A stretch of DNA of 64,000 nt from NCBI RefSeq assembly GCF_003589595.1, contig NW_020654422.1, forward strand, positions 16,814,951 through 16,878,950, in the 5' to 3' direction. Source of the stretch: Hyposmocoma kahamanoa (lineage: Eukaryota > Arthropoda > Insecta > Lepidoptera > Cosmopterigidae). The notes below the pieces were generated by a model, which worked only from the letters and a program-made list of their open reading frames with translations, ran no database searches and was not told the origin of the DNA. Positions 12,469 through 24,400 of the stretch are shown here, piece by piece (the stretch's first letter is position 1; each line of letters begins with the position of its first letter). The translations under genes were made by a program, and so were the position numbers.

Positions 12469-15400
12469 CGTACTACTACCTGCTCGATACGGCACGTATT
12501 GTTCGCCGATTCTTGGACCTGAGTCCCTGACCCCGGCCGACTGTGCCATAGCAGGGAAATACCGCCTCTCCCATTTAAAAATTCAAAATTAGTCTTTTAG
12601 GCCTTGGGAGAGGCGAGAGTTTAAAATAAACATAATAATGCACACACTCATAGCTGCGCACTAAGGAAACCCTGTATCGCGGTTGCCGTGGACATATACC
12701 TAGACAATCACAAATTATACCCAAACTCACGAGAGAAATAAATGTAGGTCATACAAATATTTCTCCCGGCCCGGGAATCGAACCTAAGGCCACTGCGTGG
12801 CAGACCAGCATGGTAACTGTGCGGCTAAGGAAGCAATTTAAAGTGGATATAATATCGTTATTATTAGACTACTATTTACAATTACTCGCTTAAAAATGTT
12901 AAACACAGATGATAGTTTTATCCACTAAATGTCATACTGCATATTTTACAGGTTAGCACTAGATGAGTAACTGAGGAGTTATCAAAGAGTGAAAAATAAA
13001 ATTTATTAAAATTCAATCTCTGCCTAAACCTAGATCTAGGTGGGTATGCCACCGAGATCTACGCAACGCATGTTAATTATATTATAAGCAATAAAGCGGC
13101 TGCCCCAGAGCAATCCTAGTAAGTACTTTTTGTGGCTGCTAGCCAAAAAACACGCAGCCCTTGAACAATTTTAATGTAAAAAAGTAATAGTATTAGGTAG
13201 GTAGGAAACCAGTCAACGAATATATTGATGTCATAAAAACATCGACTATATAACCAGAAATAGAGATGAAATGTCTTTTAATTTGTTTGAAAACTATTCT
13301 GCCATATCATTACTGTGACAACTGCGCTCCGATTGGCCAGTCCGAATTCGAAATAATTGACGGTGGTCGTCAATGGGTGTCGTCAATTGTATCATTTCAA
13401 ATCGACCAGTTAACCTGAGCTTTGCTATAATGGAAGAAAATTGCAAAATTACATATTTAATATTTAATTACCGATGAAAAGTGATGAAATATTAGTTTTC
13501 TAATTTGTGATTTCAGTGCAAACGAGAGTTGGTATTTGTAAGTGATATATCATGATATGAGAATGTATGTCCCTTATTTCGTCTCTATTTCTGGTTACAT
13601 ACTCGATGCACAAAAATGATTACAACTTATAACTTTTACACCTGCAGCCTATAGGTCAACTACACACAAAAAGCTCTCAGCTGTCTAAGAGTCGTGTACA
13701 ATAATACAGGGTGTCTCAAAAGAAATTTTATATTTAGTGGATTGATTAAAAAAAAGGAAGCGGTATATAGAAAATATGTTTATTTATTGTTGAAATACAC
13801 TTTTTGGGAATTTATTTCTTAAAAATAATATCGTCTAAATGTAAACCCTCGCGTTGTTGGCACTCATTTAATCGAACAGTAAAATTACTTATGACTGCTC
13901 GACAGGTGGAGTCAGGGATGGCTGCCATTTCGTGACGGATATTTTCTTTCAAATGCGCCAGTGAAGTCGGTTTATTGGCGTAAACTTTAGATTTAAGATA
14001 ACCCCATAGGAAAAAGTCCATAGGGGTTAAATCTGGGCTACGTGGAGGCCAATTTATGTCACCTCTCCGGGAGATAATTTTCCTGAGAAAATTTCACGAA
14101 CACGTGGCAGAGACATATTAGACGTGTGTGAAGTTGCTCCGTCCTGTTGAAACCATGTTCTTTGGTTATAGCCAGGAAAGTTTTGCAGTTCAGGTACCAA
14201 GAAGTTTTCTAACATCTCCACATAACGCTCTGAATTCACTGTAACTGCACGCCCCATTTCGTCTTCAAAAAAGTAAGGGCCGATAATTCCTCGCGCCGAC
14301 GTGGCAGCCCATACGGTCACTTTAGGCGAGTGTAGGGGTTTCTGATGTTTGCGTTTCGGATTCGTTGAACTCCAGTAGCGGCAGTTTTGCTTATTTACGT
14401 GGCCATTAAGATGAAAATGAGCTTCATCCGAAAACAAAATGTTGGTAAACGTTGAAAATCGCTCAATCACCTGATTTACGAAATTAAGCCTCTGACTGGC
14501 ATCTTGGGGCTTTAATTCTTGCACCAATTGAATTTTGTAGGGGTGCAGCTTTAGATCTTTGTGCATAATGCGATGTAATGATGATCTATGCACATTTAAA
14601 GCACTCGCGCGCTTCCGAATTGAAAGGTTCGGGTTGTCACGAACAGACTGATTAACACTCTCCACGTTTTCTACCGTTCTTGATGACCTAGGTCGCCTGG
14701 ATTTTGATTTATCCAGCGTTGTTCCAGTCTCTTCAAACTTTTTAACCCAATGTCGAATGAGAGGAAGGCTTGGCGCATCATTTAAGTGGCGAAAACCTCG
14801 AATACTGCAGAATTTTCTACGCGCGACAGTTGCCGAATCACCGTTCTTGTAAAACTCTCGCACGCACAACGCGCGGTCTGCTCCCGAGAAACGCTCCATA
14901 GCGACTGAATTCCCAAGAGCCAAGCTACCGATTGACATAACCCCCGCACCCCTCAGATACGCTGCGTTCACGCAGTAAGCTAAACAAATATAAAATTTCT
15001 TTTGAGACACCTTGTATATACAGGATGCTGTTGCGGCTGCCGCCATTCGCCAACGTCAGGATGTTCGCAGATGCTCATGTAGATGGATTTGCAGCCATCA
15101 TGCCAGAGAGCGGCATCCTTGATGCGCTGAGTGCGTCGCAGCGGTAACGGCATCGTGAATTTTATTCCAGGATTCATTTCTTGAACTTGGACCAAACTTC
15201 TTGTATACACGAAACCCAGTACATACATATTTATAAGTTGTAATTACTAACATTAGTGTGTAAGTTTTTTACTTTGTTATACTAACCCATATAGATAAAT
15301 AGTCCGAAATAAAGTATTTGAATAAGAATATTACATATTTTATACCCCTTACTAACTTCGAATATTTATGTGTAGGTAAGATAAATAGAAAAGTAAAGTT

Positions 15401-18400
15401 ACTGTAACAGCCAGAATCAAAACGCAGTATGAGGCATTTGTTAGGTATTTGGTTATAGTTATTGCACGAGAAAATTGGAATAAAATTTGATTTTGTTTGA
15501 CTAATTAAATTAATAAAACGACTAAGATTTTCAGTTTCAATAGAGTTACCATCATACAGGATTATAATTTTCTTAGGCCTAGTTCCCACTACTTTTTCCC
15601 GGCACTCGAACTAGGTGTTCACATTAAGCCGGATCTCGCAAGAAACCCGGAGACTAAAGCCCTCACCTCAGTCGAATTCAGACTACTGCACACGATAGAC
15701 GACGAAATTGTGGTGGTATCTTAGAAGGCTTAATAGAGTACAAAGAAAACATTCGCTACATCCTATTTTACGAGAAAGATATTTAATGGGCCAACTGAGA
15801 AGTGACGATTCAAATTTCTTTAATTAATAACATCGTCTTTTGATGATTTATTGGGACTTTTTTCGTCGTCATTCACATCACTCCGGTCTGGGCGTTCTGT
15901 CGGCGGTCCGCAGTGACAAACGCTCCGGCAACAATGCCGAGCTTGGCATTCTTACTGGGTCCGATGTAATGCGTATAACTTCATATAAATTGTACAGCTA
16001 CTAGCCTTTCCGGCAGTTTTACCGATCCGATCGATACTAGGTCTTACATTTTATATACTCTTACGTACTCGAATTGGGACTAATTTTCTTCCATACAAAA
16101 TTAGTCTTTTAAAATTCACTTCATGTAGCATGTCTGCAAAATGTCATGGTGGCTAACAATAACATTTTGTACCTTAACTTTAACTCTTGTACAATCTCAT
16201 AACACTTTTTGTACATAATTTTTATGATGTATAATTATATATACATACATATATATAAAAATTAAAAAAATATAATAATATAAATGTACATATATGCTTA
16301 AGGTCCGGAGATATTGCAGGCCATCTGATTGTCTCGTTTATACCTATCCAAATATTGAAGTTATCATTAAACTAAACAATGGATTTTCTGCTATTATTAC
16401 TCGAAATACAAGCATGATAAAATACGTTATTTAGATCCTTGTCCGGTAGAATGTTTAATAAAAAAAATATGTCGTGTTTTTACTTTTTTAAAATAAACAG
16501 TTTAGATAAGGTAACGTTAATAAAATTACTGTTGTTATGTATATTCTAAAATTTTTTCATGGATATCTTTACTGTACGACTAATGTTCATTGGAGAGATT
16601 TTATCCTTATCATTGATCCTGCGGATTACTACAATAAAATAGAAAGTGTTTGTTTTAGAATTTTTAATTGAGTCTATTTCCGGCTCAGGCAAACTTCTTA
16701 ACTAATCTGTAAATCAGACATGAGCGCCGTTTTTCCTCGCGCCGCCGCCGCCGACAAATGCAATCGGCGCGCCGTTGAGTTCTATCAGGCGTTCCGATCG
16801 TACGCACGCGCACGCTTCCGTATTGTGCATGTGAAAATGCGACGCCAGAAAATTACTTTTCTAAGATAAAACTTTTCTTGTATAAAATGTAAGTTCGCAT
16901 TTAACCTCCATCTCACCTGATGGAAAGTGACGATGGATGAATGCCTATTCACTTACGCCATGAAAAGGCCCAAGTTATAACGTTCAGGGAACAAGTCTGC
17001 AGGCAGGGAATTCCAAACCATAGCCGTTCACCATATAGATGTGGAAGCGCAACGCTTCGTGCGAATCTTTGGAATATCCACAACATAGACGTGGAACACA
17101 AGTCTACGCCTAGTCCCCCGGTGATGGAAAGGGGAAATCGGAATTAAATCGTGTAATTCCATCGCACACTCTCCGTGATATATCCTGTAAAACACCGATA
17201 AGCTGGCAACTTTACGGCGGTGTACAACGCTCTGCAGCTTCGCCTCCACTAATTCCGAGCCACCTATAATCTTCTTGTCACAATTGTCAATTGAATCAAA
17301 AGTGGCCAGTTCGTATGTAACAGAGCCATCCTAAAGGTGGCAACAGTACTCCATGCACGACCGGACTAGTGCTTAGTACAGATGAAGCAACTGTCCCTAT
17401 CTACCGACCCGAGAGATAGGGTTTTCCGGAGAGACTATGGGCTCGACGGCAAGACCAGGGTACAGCGGGCGTCCGGGCCAAGCCCTCCACCAGTGACACG
17501 CCTTTGCGGGCGTCTCTGGCGGGCCCGGACTTGGATATGGACTCGCTGGGGTCTGTGGTTAGCTGCAGAGACGGACATGTTTATATGTCCCGGATTTGCA
17601 TGTGTCCGGGGCGTCTGTCTCGTGAGCAGCTAGCGCGTCTTAGTAGCGGTCTAGTTGAGGGCCTGTATGCGAGGAGACGTGCGGGACACGTGATTTGCCC
17701 TTGAAGTTGGAAGCTATGTCCGGACATTGTCGAAGGACACTGCGACTGGCATCTCCGGCACTCGCCCGGAGAGCTAGTAGAGGATTAGCTAGATATCCTC
17801 CGGTCCCTCCAGCCGCTTAGGTTGTTGGGAACTGGAGAGACGTCGTATTTCGGCGCCGGGAAGTGAGCGTGCCTTACAGCTCCGTCACCAATAAGGAGAT
17901 TTGGTAAGTGGACTCAGAATCGACGGCTTAGCGGTGTGCAACTGCTAGTTGTGCAATGCGCAACGGGAAGTGAGCGTGCACACCCGAGGCACTAGTCTCT
18001 CGAAGAACCGGATGAAGTCAAGTGACAGAGGTGTGTGAGAACCCTGTACACCAGGTGATCTGGGGTCATAACCTGAACTTGTAAGGTTCCTGTGCGCGCA
18101 CAGGTTATAATGTCCTACTCGTGTGCCCTAAGGGTAGGGAGGGTCACTATAATCAAAACAAACGTAGAAAGATATGGTGCTTGTCCCCTGTGAAGTAACG
18201 CCTCACCCTGGAAAGGATCCCAAGCTTCATTGCTGCACGTTTGGCCATGGATTCAATGTATCTGCCGAAGTACGAATTAGACGATAGGTACATTCCAAGT
18301 AGCTGGAGACATTCGGCTATCGGTATGGATAGGTACAAAAAGTCGGAGTCAGGTCAAAGGGAGAATAAACACGCCTGCGTTTTGGTAACGTTAAATTTGG

Positions 18401-21400
18401 CATCGCCCCAATCGGAGACTGCTTGGAGTGTCAAATCCAAACGGCTAACTATGGACTCTCGATTAGACTAGATTTCCTCTCCACTGACCCTTGTATTGGT
18501 CAAGTACCTATCTACAACTGTGTTATCATCAGCATACGCAAAGGTACCTACCTAGAATTAACATATGATTGATATGCAGCAGAAAGAGAGTTGCAGACAG
18601 TACGGAACCCTGAGGAATCTATCGCCATATGTTCGGAAGAGTAGCCTTCTAAGACCACTCGAATCGGACGTTCGCTCAAAAAATCCGAGATCCAATTGCA
18701 AAGGTCAGTGGGAAGCCCATAAGACGGAAGCTTACTTAAAAGGTTTGCGTGCCAGACCCTGTAAAAGGCTTTAGAAATATCCAAAGACACTGCAAGTGCT
18801 TCGCCTTGCTTTTCTATAGCCTCGCTCCGTATGTGATAGGCATACACAAGAAATCCCCAGCAGGTCGCCCTCGTCGGAATCCGTACTGGCGATCACTGAG
18901 GAGGTCGATGTCTTCAAGGTACGATAGGAGACGGTTGTTGAGTACACGTTCCATAGTCTTGCAGAGTGTGGAAGTGACTGAGACAGGTGTATAGTTGACA
19001 GAGTCAGCTCTGCTCCCCATTTTCGGCACAGGTTGCACGTTTGCAAGCTTCCACGACTTAAAAACTACACCAGTCTCAAGTGAGACGCGGTACATGCGTA
19101 GGCGTGTGAGAACAAGAGGACAACTCAGGCGCACAGTTACATAGGACTAGCACTGGAAATCCATCTGGCCCGCTAGCTTTATTCACGTCTAGATTCCGCA
19201 GAGTTCTAAGTACCTCTTTTTGGTGTATGTGAATTGGCGCTATAGTGCAGCCAGCCTGAGGTAAGATTAGATCCAGATGCGAACTCTTTGCAAAGAGTGA
19301 GGCAAAAAGATTTGCCTTGTCATCTGCAGTATAGGCCAGCGTGTCGTCCGGCCTCAGCAGAGGTGACATAGGTAGGTGACAAAAGTTAGTGACTTTATAG
19401 ATAGATAGATAGATAAAACGTTTATTTGGATCTACGGATACATAACAGAAAAATATGTAATACAATAACAAAAAGGAAAAAAAAATAGCAGAGTCGCAGC
19501 ACTGCCGAACACCCAGTTATGTATGTGTTCTGTAGCAGCGCAAAAAGGCCATAGCTCAGCGTCGGTATTTACATATCTATGGTGTTTACTCAGGAGCAAA
19601 CCGCTGATTTTCAGCTATAACCTAGAAGATTCCGCGGATACGATAACCAGCTAGCTGACGCCATTTTCATGTTGTATAAATTAAAGAAATAATAATTTCG
19701 AAACTAAATAAATACGGAAGATAAACATAATAAATAATAATATTCTTTTAGATTTGCTTTAACTATGTTAACAATATAACCAAATTATAAATTGAATTAA
19801 ATGTGATTATTATATAAAAGTCAATGTAATTATAAATAGGTATGTTGCTATTACACAATGCTATGTAGGCAATTTTCGCTACTTAAGCAAAGCATTATAT
19901 TTAAAGATGTTTTGTTTAAAAAATTAATTTGTCAATTTCTGACGTCGCCATTTTCACTACGCATACACAATATGGAAGCGTGCGTGTGCGTGGGATCGGG
20001 GCGCCTGATCGAACTGATAAAAAATTGATTACTATAGAAAATACGTTATTTTATTTTTTCCTTTGAAATAGTATTTGTAAAACGGTTTTTGTAAAAACAA
20101 ACACCGATATACAAATTCGTTTTAGGGTCGCACTCGCGCCGCCGAAACGCCGCCGCCGGCACTTTTTTGTCGGCGCGCCGCCGCCGGTTGGTCTATTATC
20201 GGCGCTCATGTCTACTGTAAATACAGTAATTCATTTTTAAAAAAATAAAAGAATGTTTCCTTTAAGTACAATTAGCAATCTTCATGTCTAATTGATTTTT
20301 TTCACTCTGTATATATTCATTATCTTGTAAAACAGCTTGAGGTCCTCCGCCGCATCACATATCCCGCGCACCATTTACCAATTCAAATGTCCAGTAAGGC
20401 GCCTTAACCACTTTAAAACCTAGCAAGTTTCAAATACTTGCTATGTTTTGAATTGGACAAAGTGACTTACTAGGTTTTGGACTGGTCACGAAGCGGACTA
20501 GATGTGCCTTACTAGGTTTTAAGGTTTCTAAACCTCTAGTAAATTGTAGGTTTTGATGTGGCTTTTTTCACTGCAATTTGGTGACTAATTACTCAGGAAG
20601 TAGGACTCCGTTAAAAAAATGATTACTAGGTTTTGTTCAGGGGCAGCCGAAAGTATTAGCATGCAATGATTAGATGGAATAATGAATAAAACCATTACCA
20701 ACGTGAGAAGTGGTACTTAGCACCTTAAGAAATGCAGCTTGAGTTCTAAACCAAACCCCTTCTAGTTCACAATAAGCTGATACTTCCTTGGAAAACTTTT
20801 CAATCAGCCTGGAAAAATAAATCTACTGGTAATTTTTATATATATATTTCAGTAGGGTGTGTAATGATAGATATAACAACAAATAATGAATGCTCATGGC
20901 TCATTTCTCTATTTATCGATCATAAATAATTACGTAGCCGGAAAATACTGGATATGGGCGTAGATTACATATTATTTAGATTTTTAGCGTAGATTATATA
21001 CTATTACTTTCCTATACTTCCTTCGGAAGAAAGAAAGGCACAAGCAACAAATTCTAAATTCGTACATAAATGTGTTTAAACATATTTTAGGTTTTCTGAT
21101 AAAAAGAACAGTTAAAATATACATTTGATATTAAGATAAATTAGATTAAGTAGTTTATTTATGTTATAAATACATACCACGTGTTTTATATAAAAACTTT
21201 CATTGTATTTTTCTCTTTTAACTTAGTAAAAAAATATATTCATAAAAATATTATAATTATAGGTCAATGATAACTGCATATAAAAGGCATAACTAATTTC
21301 AATGTCACTTTTAATACTTGACTCGTTCTGGAGCCACATGGTGTCTCTAGAACGCAGCTGAGTTTTCATACACCTTTAAAAAAAATATAAAAATTTAAAA

Positions 21401-24400
21401 GACCTGCCTACCCCGATAGGACACTGGCGTGATTATACATATGTATGTATATAGTACATTATTTAGTTTAACCATGGACCAAATAACTGAAGACGACTGC
21501 TAATCGCGATACAAATCAGCGTAATCAGTCAAAGTAATTTGTTTTACATTGACGAGCTGCAATTTATCAAGGCTACTCTAACCGTGACCGTGGGACCTGT
21601 AAAGGGCCCGAAACGTTACTTTGTTTAAAAAACACAAATATACGCGATTAAATCCGGTAAAATAGTTTCATTTCCTATTAAAAAAATAATTTCAACTCAG
21701 TCAATATTTGAATAATATATGTTTCTGTAATAGTCTGTGTAGGTAGTAGGTTTGTAGATTCTCCTCTCAGTGAATACTGTCGGAATTCACGGGTCAATTT
21801 TTGAGTAAAAACGCGTGTGTTCAACTAGACATTGGCGTAATCATCGATTACTTCGATGGGGCCATAACAGTTAAAAGAAGAATAATATTAGAAAAAAAAA
21901 CTAAATACTTGTATTTCATATTAAAGAGGAATTAGTTGATATCCACAGTCATTTACATAATATAACTACTTCCAGGCTATTGATCAGCGCCATCTAGATA
22001 TAAGTCGGAATTTTAAACTTTTTCTGAGTTACGATACTACATGTATGGAGATTTTAGACACTACTTATGGTGGGACTTCACATGACTATTTGTATTTGCG
22101 TATTTGACATATTTGGCAAACAATCACCATCTGTAGATAGCATGTGTGGCAAAGCATTTGGCTTGTTTGCCTATTCGACAAATGCAGCAAGAAAGAAAGA
22201 AAATACATTCAAAGTGCTTTTCCACTGGCGAGGCGAGACGAGACGTGGCGAGGCGAGAATTGAAATCTCGCCGACCTATTTCCACCGAAAATTGCCATCG
22301 CGGTCTCGCGTTAGCACTCGCGAGCTCGCGCTGGGGTTATGGATGTGGCTAAAGTACCATGTCCCGCAAATTCGTATTATTAAATATGTTAACAAAAGAA
22401 GAATCAGGTGAAGATACTGTAAAAAGAAATAATCACGTTGTAATATAAGCTGTTTGTACCCTCTAGGATAAATAAATAAATAAAAATAACTTTTTTGAAA
22501 ATAACTTTTTATTATATAGTCTTTTATCCCAGGGTAAGTATTACGAACTAGCAAAATACACATAAAAAATTTACAACTGGCGCTGGTATGTTTACATGCA
22601 ACTATAATGTGTATATACGTTTTCGAAAACGATGCAATGTTTTAAAAGTAGTTACATAATTATGATAAAATCACAGTCCTAAAATCGTGTCATTTTAATG
22701 CATTTATAAATATATGATATGCATTGTACAAATATTTACGAAAATGATATGAATACATGTATGACACCTGCCCCCGTAGCATGGCTACGCATGATAGTCG
22801 CGACACGCGCGATAAAATTGAAATAAGCGCGCGCTATTGGCTATCTAAATTAGATCTGATCGAGACAGCCAATAGCGTGGCTTATTCCAATTTTATCGCG
22901 CGTGTCGCGACTAACATACGTAGCCATACTACGTGGGCAGGACTATAATATATATTTTTCATTGACTGCAGTTTGTTTATTTCTCTATGAAATAAAAGTA
23001 TACTATTATTTTTAAAATGGTGTCGTGATTCCATATTTTTGAAAACCGTACAAGGTAAATTTTTTGACATATCTAATATTTACGTAATCTCGAAAATGTG
23101 TGAACGTTGACATTTTAATGCACGCGACTGTATCCCACAATCGATTGACATTATTAACCATCGCGAGCACGCGCGATATCGTACGAGACATCGTGAATCG
23201 TGTTTCTGTAGCAGAGTTAATAAAGAAATCGTATTTCCTTTAAACAGTATAATGCTCTATGTAGGCAGCAATGCGGTTCAATGTTACATCAACAAATATT
23301 CCAAATCTCGTCTCGCCCATCCTCGTCAATCCCGACCATTTCCACCGAAGATGCGCTAGGAAATATTGATATTTTGCCATACAAGTTTTAAAAATCGTCT
23401 CGCCTAGTCTCGTCTCGCCTCGCCGGTGGAAATACGCCTAATATAAGAATAATATTATTATTTTATGCTTAAAGTGTATTGCACTAAAAAGGCCCAACTC
23501 AGCAAATACTGCAGAGCCACAACGCTGGTTTTCAGTGGAAATTTTCAAAGTGGCCGATTTAAAAATAAAATAACAAATAAAATGAACAAGAAAATAAAAA
23601 ATGTGGACGCGAATTAAAATAAGTGCAACATAAATAAGATATATATAATTTAGAAAAATAAAATTGCCATATTGCCTACAGCGTTGTCAAATAGTTCACT
23701 CTGTCTTCATGTATTTTATGTTTCTCGGTTGCGTTACACAAATAAAATTTCTTGCACGTGTATTTTGCAGTATTAAAATGTGATCTCTGACTTTATTTTT
23801 TAAAGTATAAACAGATTGTGAAGAAGCAAATACCAAACTTGCTTTACCGCGCGCTGATCGGTTTCTCGGCGCACTTCAGAGGAGCCAAATAGGCAAATAC
23901 GCAAGTAAACCGTCTACACTGTGGTCATATTCATTATTTTAACTGCTCATTTGGCTCCATGCGTAGACGGTCGTATTTGTCAGTTTCTGTATATGCGTCT
24001 GTGCGCGAAATATTTTTCCAATTTTTCCAAGAACAACAAACACCCAGTAGCGAACACAAGTTGTCTTGTGAAGTGCCGCCATTAAATTATTGGTCCATGG
24101 TTTAATAAATAGTTAATACGCCTAAGTGAATAAAATAGCAATCATAGCTTGATAGCGAAAATAGTGTCTAATAAAATAATAATATAACGCACACACACAC
24201 ACGGTGCCATGGACGCACACATAGGCAATCACAAATTACACCCAAACTCACATGAGAAATAAATGTAGGCCATACAAATATTTCTCACGGCTCGGGAATC
24301 GAACCCGGGAGCACTGCGTGGCAGACCAGGATGGTAACCGTTTAGCCACGAAGGCAGTTAATGTATTGAATGTACGAAGACAGTTAATAAAAAAAATGTA

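Larger units (their letters stand above)
16715..20214. mobile_element. hAT-like element with exact 8-bp target duplication, filled with nested retroelements
   Basis: Ends are cagacatgagcgcc and, reversed, tagacatgagcgcc, each directly flanked by ctgtaaat (16707-16714 and 20215-20222). An 8-bp duplication and C/TAG-type ends are hAT hallmarks. Subterminal inverted sequences continue inward: cgccgccgccg, ggcgcgccg, tcaggcg, acgcacgcttccgtattgtg and its partner near 19970-20000. The span is 3,500 bp, but most of the middle (about 16880-19620) is inserted retrotransposon. No hAT transposase domain was recognised. Confidence 0.75.

Noticed and set aside
12307..12592. Open frames on both strands across the (AAT)n tract
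   Set aside because: They exist only because the microsatellite encodes poly-Ile/poly-Asn without stops; no family resemblance.
12640..12838. Functional tRNA gene (also at 24185-24365 and 41345-41430)
   Set aside because: The tRNA-like parts continue into conserved non-tRNA bodies shared between copies, which is SINE structure.
22276..22563. 95-codon minus-strand frame as a missing TTC17 exon in the large intron
   Set aside because: Low-complexity Leu/Tyr-rich translation overlapping the end of a mobile element; no fit to TTC17.
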